A stretch of 64,000 nucleotides of DNA from an uncultured Steroidobacter sp. (GTDB taxonomy: Bacteria; Pseudomonadota; Gammaproteobacteria; Steroidobacterales; Steroidobacteraceae): NCBI RefSeq assembly GCF_937958065.1, contig NZ_CALFXI010000005.1:13495-77494 (forward strand), in the 5' to 3' direction. The notes under the pieces were generated by a model. It searched no databases. It was not told where the DNA came from and saw nothing but the letters and a program-made list of their open reading frames with translations. Position numbers and translations under genes: made by a program. Positions 8,220 to 17,398 of the stretch are shown in pieces (the first letter of the stretch is position 1; each line of letters begins with the position of its first letter).

Positions 8220-8688
8220 ATCGGCCGACCGGGTGGGAGAAAAAAATAGCGTGCGCGAGGTTCATCACATCGCGCACGCCGGCATCCGAGATGGCTCAGG
8301 GGGATAATTGACCATCGTCGTAAGCACGTTGAAACCGAAGAGACTCGCGTCCTGAAGACGCTCGGTTTCATAAATGCAGGAGCCGTGCCAACTCTCAGCG
8401 GGCCGGAAGTGGCGGAAAACAAGGGCTCGCGCGTGCGCCGATTTGCCGAAATGCACTCGCGATGTGCATGGGGGCGCAGGGATGCGACGAGGTAGTGCGG
8501 GGCAGGTGAGTTGTCATGAAATCGTCAATGAGCTCGCCGATTTTCCGATGAAGCCCTCATGTGCGGAATCTCGCAGTACTCGTCGGCAGTTTGACTGGAA
8601 AGCTGCGGGGCGCGCGCAACAGAGCTCGCGGATGGATCTGTGCGGCTGAGTCGCTACCGAGATCTGGCCTTTCGAAGCGACCGCGAGC
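8220..8688. other. Intergenic region after the hydrolase gene
   Basis: No believable gene is seen in these 469 bases. The one structural feature is an inverted repeat at 8331-8369. The remainder is GC-rich sequence between the hydrolase and the convergent ORF6N gene. Confidence 0.5.
8331..8369. repeat. Inverted repeat, possible RNA hairpin
   Basis: GAAACCGA (8331-8338) pairs with TCGGTTTC (8362-8369). Inside, GCGTC pairs with GACGC around a CTGAA loop, leaving a seven-base bulge on one side. No T-run follows, so it is not a standard terminator. It lies 110 bases after the hydrolase stop. Confidence 0.5.
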
Positions 8689-9225
8689 TCACTCATCGAG
8701 GTTGGCTGTAAACCCAATCGGCCGCTTCTTCGGCACCGGTGTGTGCATGAGCTCGCGGATGGCCTTGAGGATGCCGGTGATGGCCTGGTCGTGTGTATCG
8801 AGCTTGCGTTCCAGTTCATCGAGGCGCTGCGCAAGCTCCTTGTTCGAGGTCAGCATCTCTCGAAGCTGCACGAAGGCGCGCACCACGTAGAGGCTCATCT
8901 CGATGGCGCGCGGTGAGCGCAGGACATTGGCCGCTTGGATCGCGCCATACTCCGTGAACACGAAAGGCCGGTAGCGGCGCCCGCCCCAACTTGAGATCGC
9001 AATTTGCGATCTCAAGTTTTGAGCTTCCGACTCGGTGAGCTGGAACATGAAATCCTCGGGGAAGCGCGCCGCGTTGCGCTTGACTGCTTCGTTGAGTCGA
9101 CCCGTGCTCACGTCGTACACGTTCGCCAGATCGCGATCCAGCAAGACCCGTTGCCGCCGCAGAACCAGAATGGATCTGGTGACGCGGTCAACCGCCATGA
9201 GCGCCGATTGTTTGGTCTTCGCCAT
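8689..9225 (-). CDS. ORF6N-domain protein (phage antirepressor type)
   Basis: A 178-residue protein. Residues about 15-105 match the ORF6N/KilA-N-like DNA-binding domain: ILVLRRQRVLLDRDLANVY, the NEAVKRNAARFPEDFMFQLT segment and the conserved FTEYG. The C-terminal third (LAQRLDELERKLDTHDQAI) is a short coiled coil that could mediate oligomerisation. Such proteins come from phage regulatory modules but are often found alone in bacterial chromosomes. No other phage gene is nearby, so this may be a domesticated or residual copy. Its target is unknown. Confidence 0.88.
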   Translation of the reverse strand: MAKTKQSALMAVDRVTRSILVLRRQRVLLDRDLANVYDVSTGRLNEAVKRNAARFPEDFMFQLTESEAQNLRSQIAISSWGGRRYRPFVFTEYGAIQAANVLRSPRAIEMSLYVVRAFVQLREMLTSNKELAQRLDELERKLDTHDQAITGILKAIRELMHTPVPKKRPIGFTANLDE

Positions 9226-9657
9226 TCCTGCTCCTTCAGTTGGCTTCTTTCAAGCGCGAACGTGAACTGCGCTACTGGAGGATGACATGGCTGAGAAGGG
9301 TGGTGCTGCCAACTTGGTTGGGCGTTCCGCGGTGCAATTGCACTGTTTAACACCGCCTTTGAAGCATGGAACACTGCTTTGATTGCATCGCGAGCGCCGG
9401 TCTTGGCCAGCAGGCCGAGCGCGCTGGCGAGCGCCTTGCGATATCTTTCGACCGGGGCGATTTGAGATTGGCCCGGCCTTGTGTTTATCCGTACACAACA
9501 ACAGATCGAGATGTTGGCGCGGATTTGAGTCTTCTTGATGCCGTTGCGCGCGTGATGTGCACGGCAGGCCGTGCGAGGAACGCGCGCGTGATGTTCCGCG
9601 GAAAGCGCCGCTAGCGCGCGAGACGGATCGCCCGTCGCGCGCGCGTCAGCGAAGTTA
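9226..9657. other. Intergenic region with a hairpin at its end
   Basis: These 432 bases contain only short unsupported frames. A GC-rich hairpin lies near the right end. The stretch borders an ORF6N gene and may hold eroded phage-derived DNA, but nothing recognisable remains. Confidence 0.4.
9614..9644 (-). terminator. Terminator-like hairpin after the GH2 gene
   Basis: The arms 9614-9626 and 9632-9644 pair in 12 of 13 positions around a five-base loop, starting 14 bases after the GH2 stop. No T-run follows, so termination is only suggested. Confidence 0.4.
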
Positions 9658-12399
9658 CTAGCGCCGTTTGGTCATAGTCAATGTGACGGTTGCAGCTTCC
9701 AACGCTGCTGACTCTGCGCGAACCGTAACTTTCCCGGTCTGGCCCGGCTTGCCACGCACAATCACCAACGCCAATCCATTGAACGCCTCGCGCTCGGGCG
9801 ATTGGAACGGCACGAAGCTGGTGGGGTCGCCGTTATCGGTGGCGACGATTTCCCCAGGGCCATCGAGGCTGAAGCGGATGGAGTTCTTCGCGGTCGGTGC
9901 GGGCAGACCGTTCTTGTCCAGCACGCGAACGGTGACGAACGACAAGTCCAGGCCGTCGGCTTGGATCGTCGAGCGATCGGCGGTGAGCTCCAGTTTCGCG
10001 GGCGCATCGGCGGTGCGCACGGAGGCTGTGGCCCATTCCTTGCCGTCCTTGTAACTCACTGCCCGCAGCTCGCCCGGCTCGTAAGTCACATAGTCCCAAC
10101 GCAGGCGATATTCGTAAGCCGCGCGCTTCTTCCTGCCTTGCGACTTGCCGTTGACGAACAGCTCGGCTTCATCGCCGGAAGTAATCAAATGAACCGGCGT
10201 GACTTCCCCTTCGCGGCCCGGCCACGTCCAGTGGGGCAGCAGATGCGCGAGCGGCAGCTCCGGTCGCCACTTCGCTTGATACAAATAGAAGCGATCCTTC
10301 TTGAACCCCGCGAGGTCGATGATCCCCGAATAAGAACTGCGTGACGAATAGTACGGAGTCGGTTCGCCGAGATAATCCCAACCGGTCCACACGAACTCGC
10401 CAGCAACGTACGGATGCTGATCCTGCGCGGCGAACGCGCGATCGGCGGAGGTGCCGAAGTCGGCGGCGTGCAACTCGTAAGCGCTGACTTGCCGGGTCTT
10501 CGGATCGCCGCCCGACCCAGGCCGCACCGGGCCGCTGATGCTGCCGGACACTGGGAATTGATATTCGCCGCGACTGCTGAGTGCCGACGCGCTTTCGCTG
10601 CTGAGAATGACCTTGTTGGGGAAGCGTTCGCGGAACGCGGGGAACTGCCCGGGCAGGCTGCGGATGCCGGCGCCTTGATAGTTCAGGCTGATCACATCGA
10701 CTGCGGCGGGCAAGGGCATGTCCGGCTTCGCCCAATTCATTGCAGTCGTCGCAAGCCGCGTCGGGTCTTCCTCGCGAACGATGCTCACCAGCCTGTTTGC
10801 GATCGCCGCGCCATGCTCGCCAGTGTACTGCTCGCCGACTTCGTTGCCGACACTCCACAGAATGATGGAAGGATGGTTTCGATCCCGACGCAGCATGGAG
10901 CGCAGGTCCTGCTCGTGCCAGTCCGGGAAGATCAGGTGAAAGTCGAGCGGGGTTTTCTTGCGCTCCCACACGTCGAACACTTCGTCCATGACCAGCAGGC
11001 CCATCCGATCGGTCAGCTCTAGCAGCTCCGGCGCGGGTGGGTTGTGGCTCATGCGCACGGCGTTCACGCCCATTTCCTGCAGGATCTCCAGCTGGCGCTC
11101 GGCCGCGCGCACGTTGAAGGCCGCGCCGAGCGCGCCAAGGTCGTGATGGTTGTTGACGCCGTTGAGTGGAATGCGTTCGTCGTTCACGAACACGCCATTG
11201 TTCGGATCGAGGCGCAAGGAGCGAATGCCGAAGCGCGTCTCGTATCGATCGATGGCCTTGCCGGCACGCGACACCGTCGTCACGGCCACATAACGGTTTG
11301 GCGTTTGCGTCGGTCGCGGGCCCCACAGGCGCGGATTCGCGAGCGTTGTCGAGCCTGTTACCTGAGCGCTTGCGCCAGCCGCGATACGTGCATTGCCATG
11401 CTTGATCTTCGCGACGACACCGCCCGTTCGCTTGCCGCCAGCGTCCAAGGCATAGACATCGGTCGAAACATCGACCGAGACCTCGGTCTGCGAATCGTTG
11501 TCGATGGAGACCGCAAGCTCGATGGTAGCCGCCGCTTTGGAAACCTGCGGTGTCGTGATCCGAGTTCCCCAGTGACCCACGTGCACCCGGTTCGTCTTCG
11601 TCAACCAGACATTGCGGTACAGGCCGCCGCCCGGATACCAGCGCGCCGAGTGCGGCGGATTGTCGAGACGGACGACGAGTTGATTCGGGCCGCCGAAGTT
11701 CACGTGGGGAGTGAGATCGAGGCGGAACGAGTTGTAACCGTACGGCCAACCGCCGACGAGCTTGCCGTTGAGCCACACGGTGGCGTACGACATGGCGCCA
11801 TCGATATCCAGAAAGATCGAGCGATCGCGGTCGCGCGCCGGGATTTCCAGCTGCTTTCGATACCAGCCGATGCCCCAGCTCGGCAGTCGGCCCATGCCGC
11901 CGTACGGGCCTTCGGTGAGGAACGGGCCGGTGATCGCCCAATCGTGCGGCAGCGTGACTTCGCGCCAGCGGCTGTCGTCGAAGCCCGCCTGCACATAGGA
12001 AACATCGCCGCCGGGATTGCCCGCCGGACGTTGATATCGACGCGCCGGATCTTTGATGAAGGCATTGCCCGACGGCAGGATCCATGGCTTCAAGACCTGC
12101 TGCCTCGCCGCCGCCACCTTCGCGGCTTCCTCGGGTTTCGCGTCCGCGTCCTTGCCGTCTTCGGTGAGCGTGACGACGGGGCGCACGTCATACATCAGCG
12201 GAGTCGTCAGGCCAGGCGGATCGCCCATTTGAAAGCGCCAGCCGGAGTTGATGGAGATGCGCTCGCCTGGCGCCGTGGTCTGAGCCGCGACCCAGGCCGG
12301 CAGGGCGAGTGACAGCGTGCAGATCAGAGCGCTACGCCAATTCAGGAACGCGCCCAGCGGGCGACCCGCGTCGCCGCGTGGGCGGAAACAAATTCGCAT
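9658..12399 (-). CDS. Glycoside hydrolase family 2, probable beta-galactosidase
   Basis: An exported 913-residue enzyme with a signal peptide ending near residue 39 (WVAA-Q). The domain order is that of GH2: a jelly-roll sugar-binding domain (about 45-280, including ITGPFLTEGPYGGMGRLPSW), an Ig-like domain (285-395), a TIM barrel (400-700), a DUF4982-like domain (PVHLITSGDEAELFVNGKSQ) and a C-terminal Ig/invasin-like domain. Glu520 in ILWSVGNEVGE is the expected acid/base and Glu602 in ILSSESASALSSRG the expected nucleophile. It should remove beta-galactosyl or related residues from oligosaccharides in the periplasm. An exported esterase is encoded divergently 134 bases away, which could help deacylate the same glycans (inference). 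Confidence 0.93.
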   Translation of the reverse strand: MRICFRPRGDAGRPLGAFLNWRSALICTLSLALPAWVAAQTTAPGERISINSGWRFQMGDPPGLTTPLMYDVRPVVTLTEDGKDADAKPEEAAKVAAARQQVLKPWILPSGNAFIKDPARRYQRPAGNPGGDVSYVQAGFDDSRWREVTLPHDWAITGPFLTEGPYGGMGRLPSWGIGWYRKQLEIPARDRDRSIFLDIDGAMSYATVWLNGKLVGGWPYGYNSFRLDLTPHVNFGGPNQLVVRLDNPPHSARWYPGGGLYRNVWLTKTNRVHVGHWGTRITTPQVSKAAATIELAVSIDNDSQTEVSVDVSTDVYALDAGGKRTGGVVAKIKHGNARIAAGASAQVTGSTTLANPRLWGPRPTQTPNRYVAVTTVSRAGKAIDRYETRFGIRSLRLDPNNGVFVNDERIPLNGVNNHHDLGALGAAFNVRAAERQLEILQEMGVNAVRMSHNPPAPELLELTDRMGLLVMDEVFDVWERKKTPLDFHLIFPDWHEQDLRSMLRRDRNHPSIILWSVGNEVGEQYTGEHGAAIANRLVSIVREEDPTRLATTAMNWAKPDMPLPAAVDVISLNYQGAGIRSLPGQFPAFRERFPNKVILSSESASALSSRGEYQFPVSGSISGPVRPGSGGDPKTRQVSAYELHAADFGTSADRAFAAQDQHPYVAGEFVWTGWDYLGEPTPYYSSRSSYSGIIDLAGFKKDRFYLYQAKWRPELPLAHLLPHWTWPGREGEVTPVHLITSGDEAELFVNGKSQGRKKRAAYEYRLRWDYVTYEPGELRAVSYKDGKEWATASVRTADAPAKLELTADRSTIQADGLDLSFVTVRVLDKNGLPAPTAKNSIRFSLDGPGEIVATDNGDPTSFVPFQSPEREAFNGLALVIVRGKPGQTGKVTVRAESAALEAATVTLTMTKRR

Positions 12400-12533
12400 C
12401 GGTGGAATCCTTGAACGGCACGTCCGGCGCCGGTTCTGGCATTATCTCAGACAATTGCAATCGCGTCTAAACCGGGCAAACTGCTGCATACTTCGGCGCG
12501 CGGTCGCTGACGGGATTGCCACGAGGAGAGCTG

Positions 12534-13391
12534 ATGGTCGTTCGTTGTGCTTTGTTGATCGGAATGTGGTGCTTGCTGTCGGCGACAGCGTTGCAGGCGG
12601 AGAGCATCGCCGCCCGATTGGAGTACGGCACAGAGAGCAACATCGCGTACTACGACGCCGCGGCTCTGGCACGCGCCGACCGATATCAGAAGGAGCAGGG
12701 CAAGCTCGATGTCTATTATCCGAAGGGAACGAAGGGATTCGCCACGCTCGTGTGGTTTCATGGCGGCGGGTTGACGGGTGGCAATCGTTACTTCCCCAAC
12801 CTGAAAGATCAGGGCATCGCGCTGGTTGCCGCGAGCTATCGATTGGCGCCAAAGGCGCAGCCGCCGGCATACATCGAAGACAGCGCGGCTGCGGTGGCCT
12901 GGGTGCTCAAGAACATCGAACGCTACGGTGGCGATCCGAAGCAGGTGTTCGTCGCCGGTCATTCCGCCGGCGCATATCTTGCGACGATGATCGCGATGGA
13001 TCCAAAGTGGCTCGCCGCGCACAAAGTATCCAATCAGTCTCTGGCTGGCGTGATCCCGGTCAGCGGGCAGATGACCACGCACTTCACGGTCAAGAGCCAG
13101 CGCGGCGACAAGGGCCCGCAGCTACGGCCCATCATCGATGAGTACGCGCCGCTCTATCATGCCGCCAATGAGTTTCCACCGATGTGCCTGATCGTGGGCG
13201 GCCGGGAGATCGAGTTCAAGTCACGCGTTGAAGAGAACGAGCTGATGGCGGTGACCTTGCGCAATCTGGGTCACAAGAACGTGGAGTTCTACGAGATGGC
13301 GGGGCTCGATCACGGCACCGTGGAGCAAGGAGCGATGATCATCATCCGCGGATTCATGCAGCGGACGCTGAAGGGAAACGCGAAGGAGTAG
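12534..13391 (+). CDS. Exported alpha/beta hydrolase, esterase type
   Basis: The 285-residue protein starts at ATG 12534, four bases after GAGGAGAG; the frame also has a start 18 bases upstream without a site. A signal peptide ends near residue 22 (LQA-E). Oxyanion-hole motif HGGG is at 76-79, nucleophile Ser144 lies in GHSAGA, and His260 lies in GLDHGTV, so the triad is intact. The layout fits the BD-FAE/HSL-like esterases, which often remove ferulate, acetate or similar groups from plant polysaccharides. It is divergent from a GH2 gene, supporting a role in glycan breakdown, though the substrate is not shown. Confidence 0.88.
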   Translation: MVVRCALLIGMWCLLSATALQAESIAARLEYGTESNIAYYDAAALARADRYQKEQGKLDVYYPKGTKGFATLVWFHGGGLTGGNRYFPNLKDQGIALVAASYRLAPKAQPPAYIEDSAAAVAWVLKNIERYGGDPKQVFVAGHSAGAYLATMIAMDPKWLAAHKVSNQSLAGVIPVSGQMTTHFTVKSQRGDKGPQLRPIIDEYAPLYHAANEFPPMCLIVGGREIEFKSRVEENELMAVTLRNLGHKNVEFYEMAGLDHGTVEQGAMIIIRGFMQRTLKGNAKE

Positions 13392-13394
13392 GCC

Positions 13395-14297
13395 CTACGT
13401 CCGTCGCTTCGCATTCTCCAGTGCATCGATCGTCCGCGGCCAATCATCTTTCAGCAGCCGCGACAGCGCCCGATCGGCGAGCAGCTTGCCGCCGGTCTGG
13501 CAGCGGGGGCAATAGTTCGTTTCGTTCTCCGCATAACGAATGCGCTGCACTGCCGTGCCGCACACGGGGCACGGCTCACCGAACTTGCCATGCACAGCCA
13601 TTTCCTTTCGGAACGCGGTGACTTTCTCCGGAAAGCCGCGCGTGGCTTCGGTGCGCAGCCGCTCGATCCACTCGGTCAGCACTTCTTGAACGGCGTCGTA
13701 TAACCGCTGCCATTGATCGTCGTCGAGCTGTTTGGTCTGGATCATGGGCGAGAGCCGGGCGCGATGCAGGATCTCGTCGGAGTACGCATTGCCGATGCCG
13801 CTCAGAATGGTTGGATCGGTGAGCGCCCGTTTGAGCGTGTGATTGCGTTCGCTCATGCGCTCGCGAAACAGCTGCGGATCGACGCCGAGCACGTCGAGCC
13901 CGCCGCGATCGTGCTCTTCGAGTTGCGCCTCACTGGCCACGACGTGGAGCGAGGCTCGCCGTTTCGTGCCTGCTTCGGTCAGCGTCAGCACACCATTGTC
14001 GAAGTCGAGCTGGAGCAGCGGCCCGCGAATCTTGCCGCGGTGGCCCGGCTCATACCAATGCAGCCGACCCGCGATCATCAGGTGAATCACCAGCCACACG
14101 TCGTTGTCGAAGCCGATCGCGATGCGTTTGCCGAGCCGACGCAACTTTGTCACGACATGGCCTGCGCAGCTTTGCAGCGGCGGTTCGGCGGTGCGCAGCA
14201 GGAACGGATTCTTCAGCAGAATCCGCTCCAGCCGGTGCCCGACGATGCGGGCTTCGAGCGACTCGATATAAACAGCGACGTCAGGCAGCTCTGGCAT
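13395..14297 (-). CDS. Fpg/Nei-family DNA glycosylase
   Basis: Base-excision repair enzyme that removes oxidised bases and cuts the abasic site. The N-terminus is PELPDV (catalytic Pro2 and Glu3 after Met removal). The helix-two-turn-helix region contains TDPTILSGIGNAYSDEIL, and the C-terminal zinc finger has Cys243, Cys246, Cys263 and Cys266 (CPVC and CPRC). A tail of about 34 residues after the finger makes it 300 residues, longer than the usual 270. PELPDV rather than PELPEV suggests a paralogue rather than classical MutM. It starts 24 bases after the permease gene on the same strand and may be read with that operon. Confidence 0.92.
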   Translation of the reverse strand: MPELPDVAVYIESLEARIVGHRLERILLKNPFLLRTAEPPLQSCAGHVVTKLRRLGKRIAIGFDNDVWLVIHLMIAGRLHWYEPGHRGKIRGPLLQLDFDNGVLTLTEAGTKRRASLHVVASEAQLEEHDRGGLDVLGVDPQLFRERMSERNHTLKRALTDPTILSGIGNAYSDEILHRARLSPMIQTKQLDDDQWQRLYDAVQEVLTEWIERLRTEATRGFPEKVTAFRKEMAVHGKFGEPCPVCGTAVQRIRYAENETNYCPRCQTGGKLLADRALSRLLKDDWPRTIDALENAKRRT

Positions 14298-14321
14298 ACG
14301 TGCCTAACGGCCGGGCCGGGG

Positions 14322-15515
14322 TCAGAGTTCGCGCAGACCGGTCGTGATCGGCAACTTCGCCGCGCGCAGACTGGGCAGCAGTCCACCGATGAAGCCGAGG
14401 ATCAGCGCGTAAGTCAGCCCCTGGATCAATAGCGGCGGTGTCACGGTGAAGGCGAACGTCAGCTGACTGAAGGTCGCGAAGTTCATGGTCGAGGCGCGTA
14501 CGCCATTGAACGCGAGATACGACACGATCATGCCGACCGCGCCGCCCACCAGGCCGATCAGCAGCCCCTCGACGAGCACCGACGTGATCACGGGCGCGGG
14601 ACCAAAGCCCAGCGCACGCAAAGTTGCGATCTCGCGTGTGCGGGACGACACGGCCGAGTACATCGTGTTGAGCGCCGCGAAGATCGCGCCCAGCCCCATG
14701 AGGATGGCGATCGCGCTGCCGATGGTGCTCACCAGTGTCACCAGAATCTTGGACTGTTCGGCGTAGTACTGTTTCTCGCTGAGCACGCGCACGTTGAGGC
14801 GCGGATTGGTCGACAACTCATCCTTGAACGCCTGCATCGCGCTCGGGCTCGTGAGCTTCACGCGCATGGATTGATATGACGTGCCGCGGTTGTACGCACC
14901 CTGGAGCACGGTGGCATCGGTCCAGATTTCCGATTCGGCGACGCTGCCCCGATCCTCGAAGATGCCCGTGATCGTCCAGTTGGCGTTGCCCAGCCGCAGC
15001 TGGCTGCCCACCGTGAGCCCCGAGAACTGCATGCTGGCGCCTTTGCCGACGACGACTTCGAACTTGCCGGGCGTGAAGTTCTCGCCCTCGACGATCTTGA
15101 AGTTCCTGCGCAGCTTCGCTGCCTGTGGGCCGACGCCACGCAAAGGAACATTCGCCGCCGTGCCTGTGCTCTTCAGCGGCACATCGACCACGACGTACAG
15201 TTCGGGAGACGCCACGGGCCCGTCCTCGTCGCGTGCCGCTTCTCTGGCATCAGCGATCAGGCGCGTCTGTTCCTGACTGAGGCCGCTGCCCATTTCGTCC
15301 GTCGCGCCATTGCGCAGCACGATGGCGACATCGTCGGAGCCGGAGATCTCCAGCACGGCTTTGAAGCCCTCGGCGATGGACAACACGCCGATGAGCACGG
15401 TGACGACGCCGGCGATGCCGATCAGCGCGACGATGGACGACGCCACTCGCTGCGACATGTTGCGCACGTTCATGCTCGTGATCGCGGCAATCTGAGCCCA
15501 AGCATTGTTCGACAT
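14322..15515 (-). CDS. ABC transporter permease, MacB/FtsX type (operon A)
   Basis: A 397-residue inner-membrane protein: one N-terminal transmembrane helix (VASSIVALIGIAGVVTVLIG), a large periplasmic MacB-like domain (about 50-270), then three helices of the FtsX domain with the conserved EIATLRALGFG segment. AGGAAGGA precedes the ATG. It is the last of four genes (adaptor, ATPase, two permeases); the two permeases should form a heterodimer driven by the ATPase. MacB-type systems move substrates out of the periplasm by mechanotransmission rather than across the inner membrane. The substrate is unknown. Confidence 0.92.
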   Translation of the reverse strand: MSNNAWAQIAAITSMNVRNMSQRVASSIVALIGIAGVVTVLIGVLSIAEGFKAVLEISGSDDVAIVLRNGATDEMGSGLSQEQTRLIADAREAARDEDGPVASPELYVVVDVPLKSTGTAANVPLRGVGPQAAKLRRNFKIVEGENFTPGKFEVVVGKGASMQFSGLTVGSQLRLGNANWTITGIFEDRGSVAESEIWTDATVLQGAYNRGTSYQSMRVKLTSPSAMQAFKDELSTNPRLNVRVLSEKQYYAEQSKILVTLVSTIGSAIAILMGLGAIFAALNTMYSAVSSRTREIATLRALGFGPAPVITSVLVEGLLIGLVGGAVGMIVSYLAFNGVRASTMNFATFSQLTFAFTVTPPLLIQGLTYALILGFIGGLLPSLRAAKLPITTGLREL

Positions 15516-15534
15516 GATGCTGTTCCTTCCTGGC

Positions 15535-16692
15535 TCAAGTCTTGCGCAAGGCGTCGACGATCTTCAGTCGCGATGCCTGCGCACAGGGCAGGGCCGCGGC
15601 CAGCCCGCCGAGCAGTACGATCAATACCACGCCGATGCCCCAGGTCGCGGCCGGCATGCCGAGCACGGGGAAGAACTGCGCGACCGCGGCCCCGATGCCC
15701 TTGCTCGCGAGTGCGGCCAGACCCAGGCCGATCAAGCCGCCCAGCGCGGTGACCAGAATCGCTTCGGCAAGGATCAGCAGCGTGACGCCCGCGCCGGAGA
15801 AACCCAGCGTCTTCATGACGCCGATCTCGTTGATGCGCTCACGAATCGACTGGCCCATGGTGTTGGCGGTAACCAGCAGCATGGTGAAGAACACCGCCGC
15901 GGCGACGAACGTTAGCAGCTTGCCGATGTTGCCCATCTGGTTCGCGAAACCCTGGATGAAGGCCTTTTCGGTGGAGGTCTTGGTTTCGGCGGAGGAATTC
16001 ACGAACAGATCGTCGATGGCGCGCGCGATGTCCGCCGAGCGCGCCGGATCGCTGACCTTGACGACCACCCAGCCGATCATGTCGTGAATTTCGTTGCGCG
16101 ACTCGTTGAGGTAGTCGTAATGGAAATAGATGCTCTGGTTGTCGCCGTTGCTGGCTTCATAGATGCCGGCGATCTTCATCGGCCAGACGTTGCCGCCGTC
16201 GTCCTTGCGGGTCCAGATATTGGAGCGCAGCGGGACGGTGTCGCCGACCTTCCAGCCAAAGCGCTGCGCCACCATCGGGCCGACGATGGCGCTGCTGCGA
16301 TCCTGCAGGAATGCCTGCTTCTGCTCGGGCTTCAGCTCGTATTCGCTGTACACCTCGAAGAAGGTCGGGGCTTCGACGGCGAATGCCGGCAGCTGGTTGC
16401 GATCTTCCTGGTAGATGGCGCCGAACCAATCCTGCGACGACGCGACCACCACGCCCTCGACGCCCTTGATCCGGTTCAGATACGAGAGCGGCAACGACTG
16501 CACGAACGAAGTCTTGTGCATGGTGATCAAACGATCGATGCCGGCGAGCTCGGGGCTGCCGGACATCGCGACGCGCAGCGTCTGCATCAGACCGAACAGC
16601 AGAAACGCGACGATGATGGATGCCAGCGTCAGGCTGGTGCGCAGGCGTTTGCGCCCCAGGTTGGCCCACAGCAAAGGTAAGTACTTGAGCAT
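15535..16692 (-). CDS. ABC transporter permease, MacB/FtsX type (operon A)
   Basis: This 385-residue partner permease has the same plan: a helix near residues 20-42 (TLASIIVAFLLFGLMQTLRV), a periplasmic domain to about 260, and three C-terminal helices with the FtsX signature RERINEIGVMKTLGFSG. GAGG precedes the ATG. The neighbouring permease is only distantly similar, so the pair should work as a heterodimer. The spacers to the ATPase gene (9 bases) and the next permease (19 bases) indicate one transcript. Confidence 0.92.
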   Translation of the reverse strand: MLKYLPLLWANLGRKRLRTSLTLASIIVAFLLFGLMQTLRVAMSGSPELAGIDRLITMHKTSFVQSLPLSYLNRIKGVEGVVVASSQDWFGAIYQEDRNQLPAFAVEAPTFFEVYSEYELKPEQKQAFLQDRSSAIVGPMVAQRFGWKVGDTVPLRSNIWTRKDDGGNVWPMKIAGIYEASNGDNQSIYFHYDYLNESRNEIHDMIGWVVVKVSDPARSADIARAIDDLFVNSSAETKTSTEKAFIQGFANQMGNIGKLLTFVAAAVFFTMLLVTANTMGQSIRERINEIGVMKTLGFSGAGVTLLILAEAILVTALGGLIGLGLAALASKGIGAAVAQFFPVLGMPAATWGIGVVLIVLLGGLAAALPCAQASRLKIVDALRKT

Positions 16693-16701
16693 GGCCTCAC
16701 C

Positions 16702-17394
16702 TCATGCCGCGGCTTCGCGGCCCAGCTGACCCTTGTTCAAGTGCAGTACATGCTTGGCGCGAGCCGCGGCGTGCGGATCGTGCGTCACCATGATGATGGT
16801 CTTGCCCTGCTGCTGATTCAGAGCTTGCAGCAGGTCCAGGATTTCATCGCCCGACTTGCGATCCAGATCGCCGGTGGGCTCGTCACACAACAACAGCGTG
16901 GGATCGGAAACGATCGCGCGCGCGATGCCGACGCGTTGCTCCTGACCGCCCGACAACTCTCTGGGCTTGTGATGCGCGCGTTCGCTCAATCCGACCAGGC
17001 TCAGCGCGGCGTTCGCGCGCTTGCGTCGTTCCGCGGCCGACAGCTTCGTCAGCAACAACGGCAGCTCGACGTTGCGCTCGGCGGTCAGCACCGGCAGCAG
17101 GTTATACATCTGGAACACGAAACCGACGTGATTGGCGCGCCAGCGGCCCAGGTCGCCATCGGTCATCGAGTCCGTGCGCGTGCCGGCGATCTCGATGGTG
17201 CCCGCGGTCGGCCGGTCGATGCCGCCGATCAGATTCAGCAGAGTGGACTTGCCCGAGCCCGAGGGCCCCATCAGTGCCAGGAAATCGCCCTTGGGAATGT
17301 CCAGGTCGAGAGCATGCAGCACGTGCACGGTCTCGGCGCCCCGCTTGTAATCCTTTGCCACCCCACGCAGTCGAACCAGCGATTCATCAGCCAT
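16702..17394 (-). CDS. ABC transporter ATP-binding protein, MacB/LolD type (operon A)
   Basis: A 230-residue nucleotide-binding subunit with Walker A GPSGSGKST, signature LSGGQEQR, Walker B LLLCDEPTGDLD and the H-loop MVTHDPH. The position of the Q-loop (VGFVFQMYNLLPVLT) and the size are those of the LolD/MacB/FtsE group that energises FtsX-fold permeases. Its stop lies 9 bases before the first permease, and the adaptor gene ends 4 bases upstream of its start, so the four genes are tightly linked. Confidence 0.95.
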   Translation of the reverse strand: MADESLVRLRGVAKDYKRGAETVHVLHALDLDIPKGDFLALMGPSGSGKSTLLNLIGGIDRPTAGTIEIAGTRTDSMTDGDLGRWRANHVGFVFQMYNLLPVLTAERNVELPLLLTKLSAAERRKRANAALSLVGLSERAHHKPRELSGGQEQRVGIARAIVSDPTLLLCDEPTGDLDRKSGDEILDLLQALNQQQGKTIIMVTHDPHAAARAKHVLHLNKGQLGREAAA

Positions 17395-17398
17395 GGTG

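Noticed and set aside
10169..12085. A 638-codon minus-strand frame inside the GH2 gene
   Set aside because: It overlaps GH2 in another frame; the GH2 frame holds both catalytic glutamates and the full domain order.
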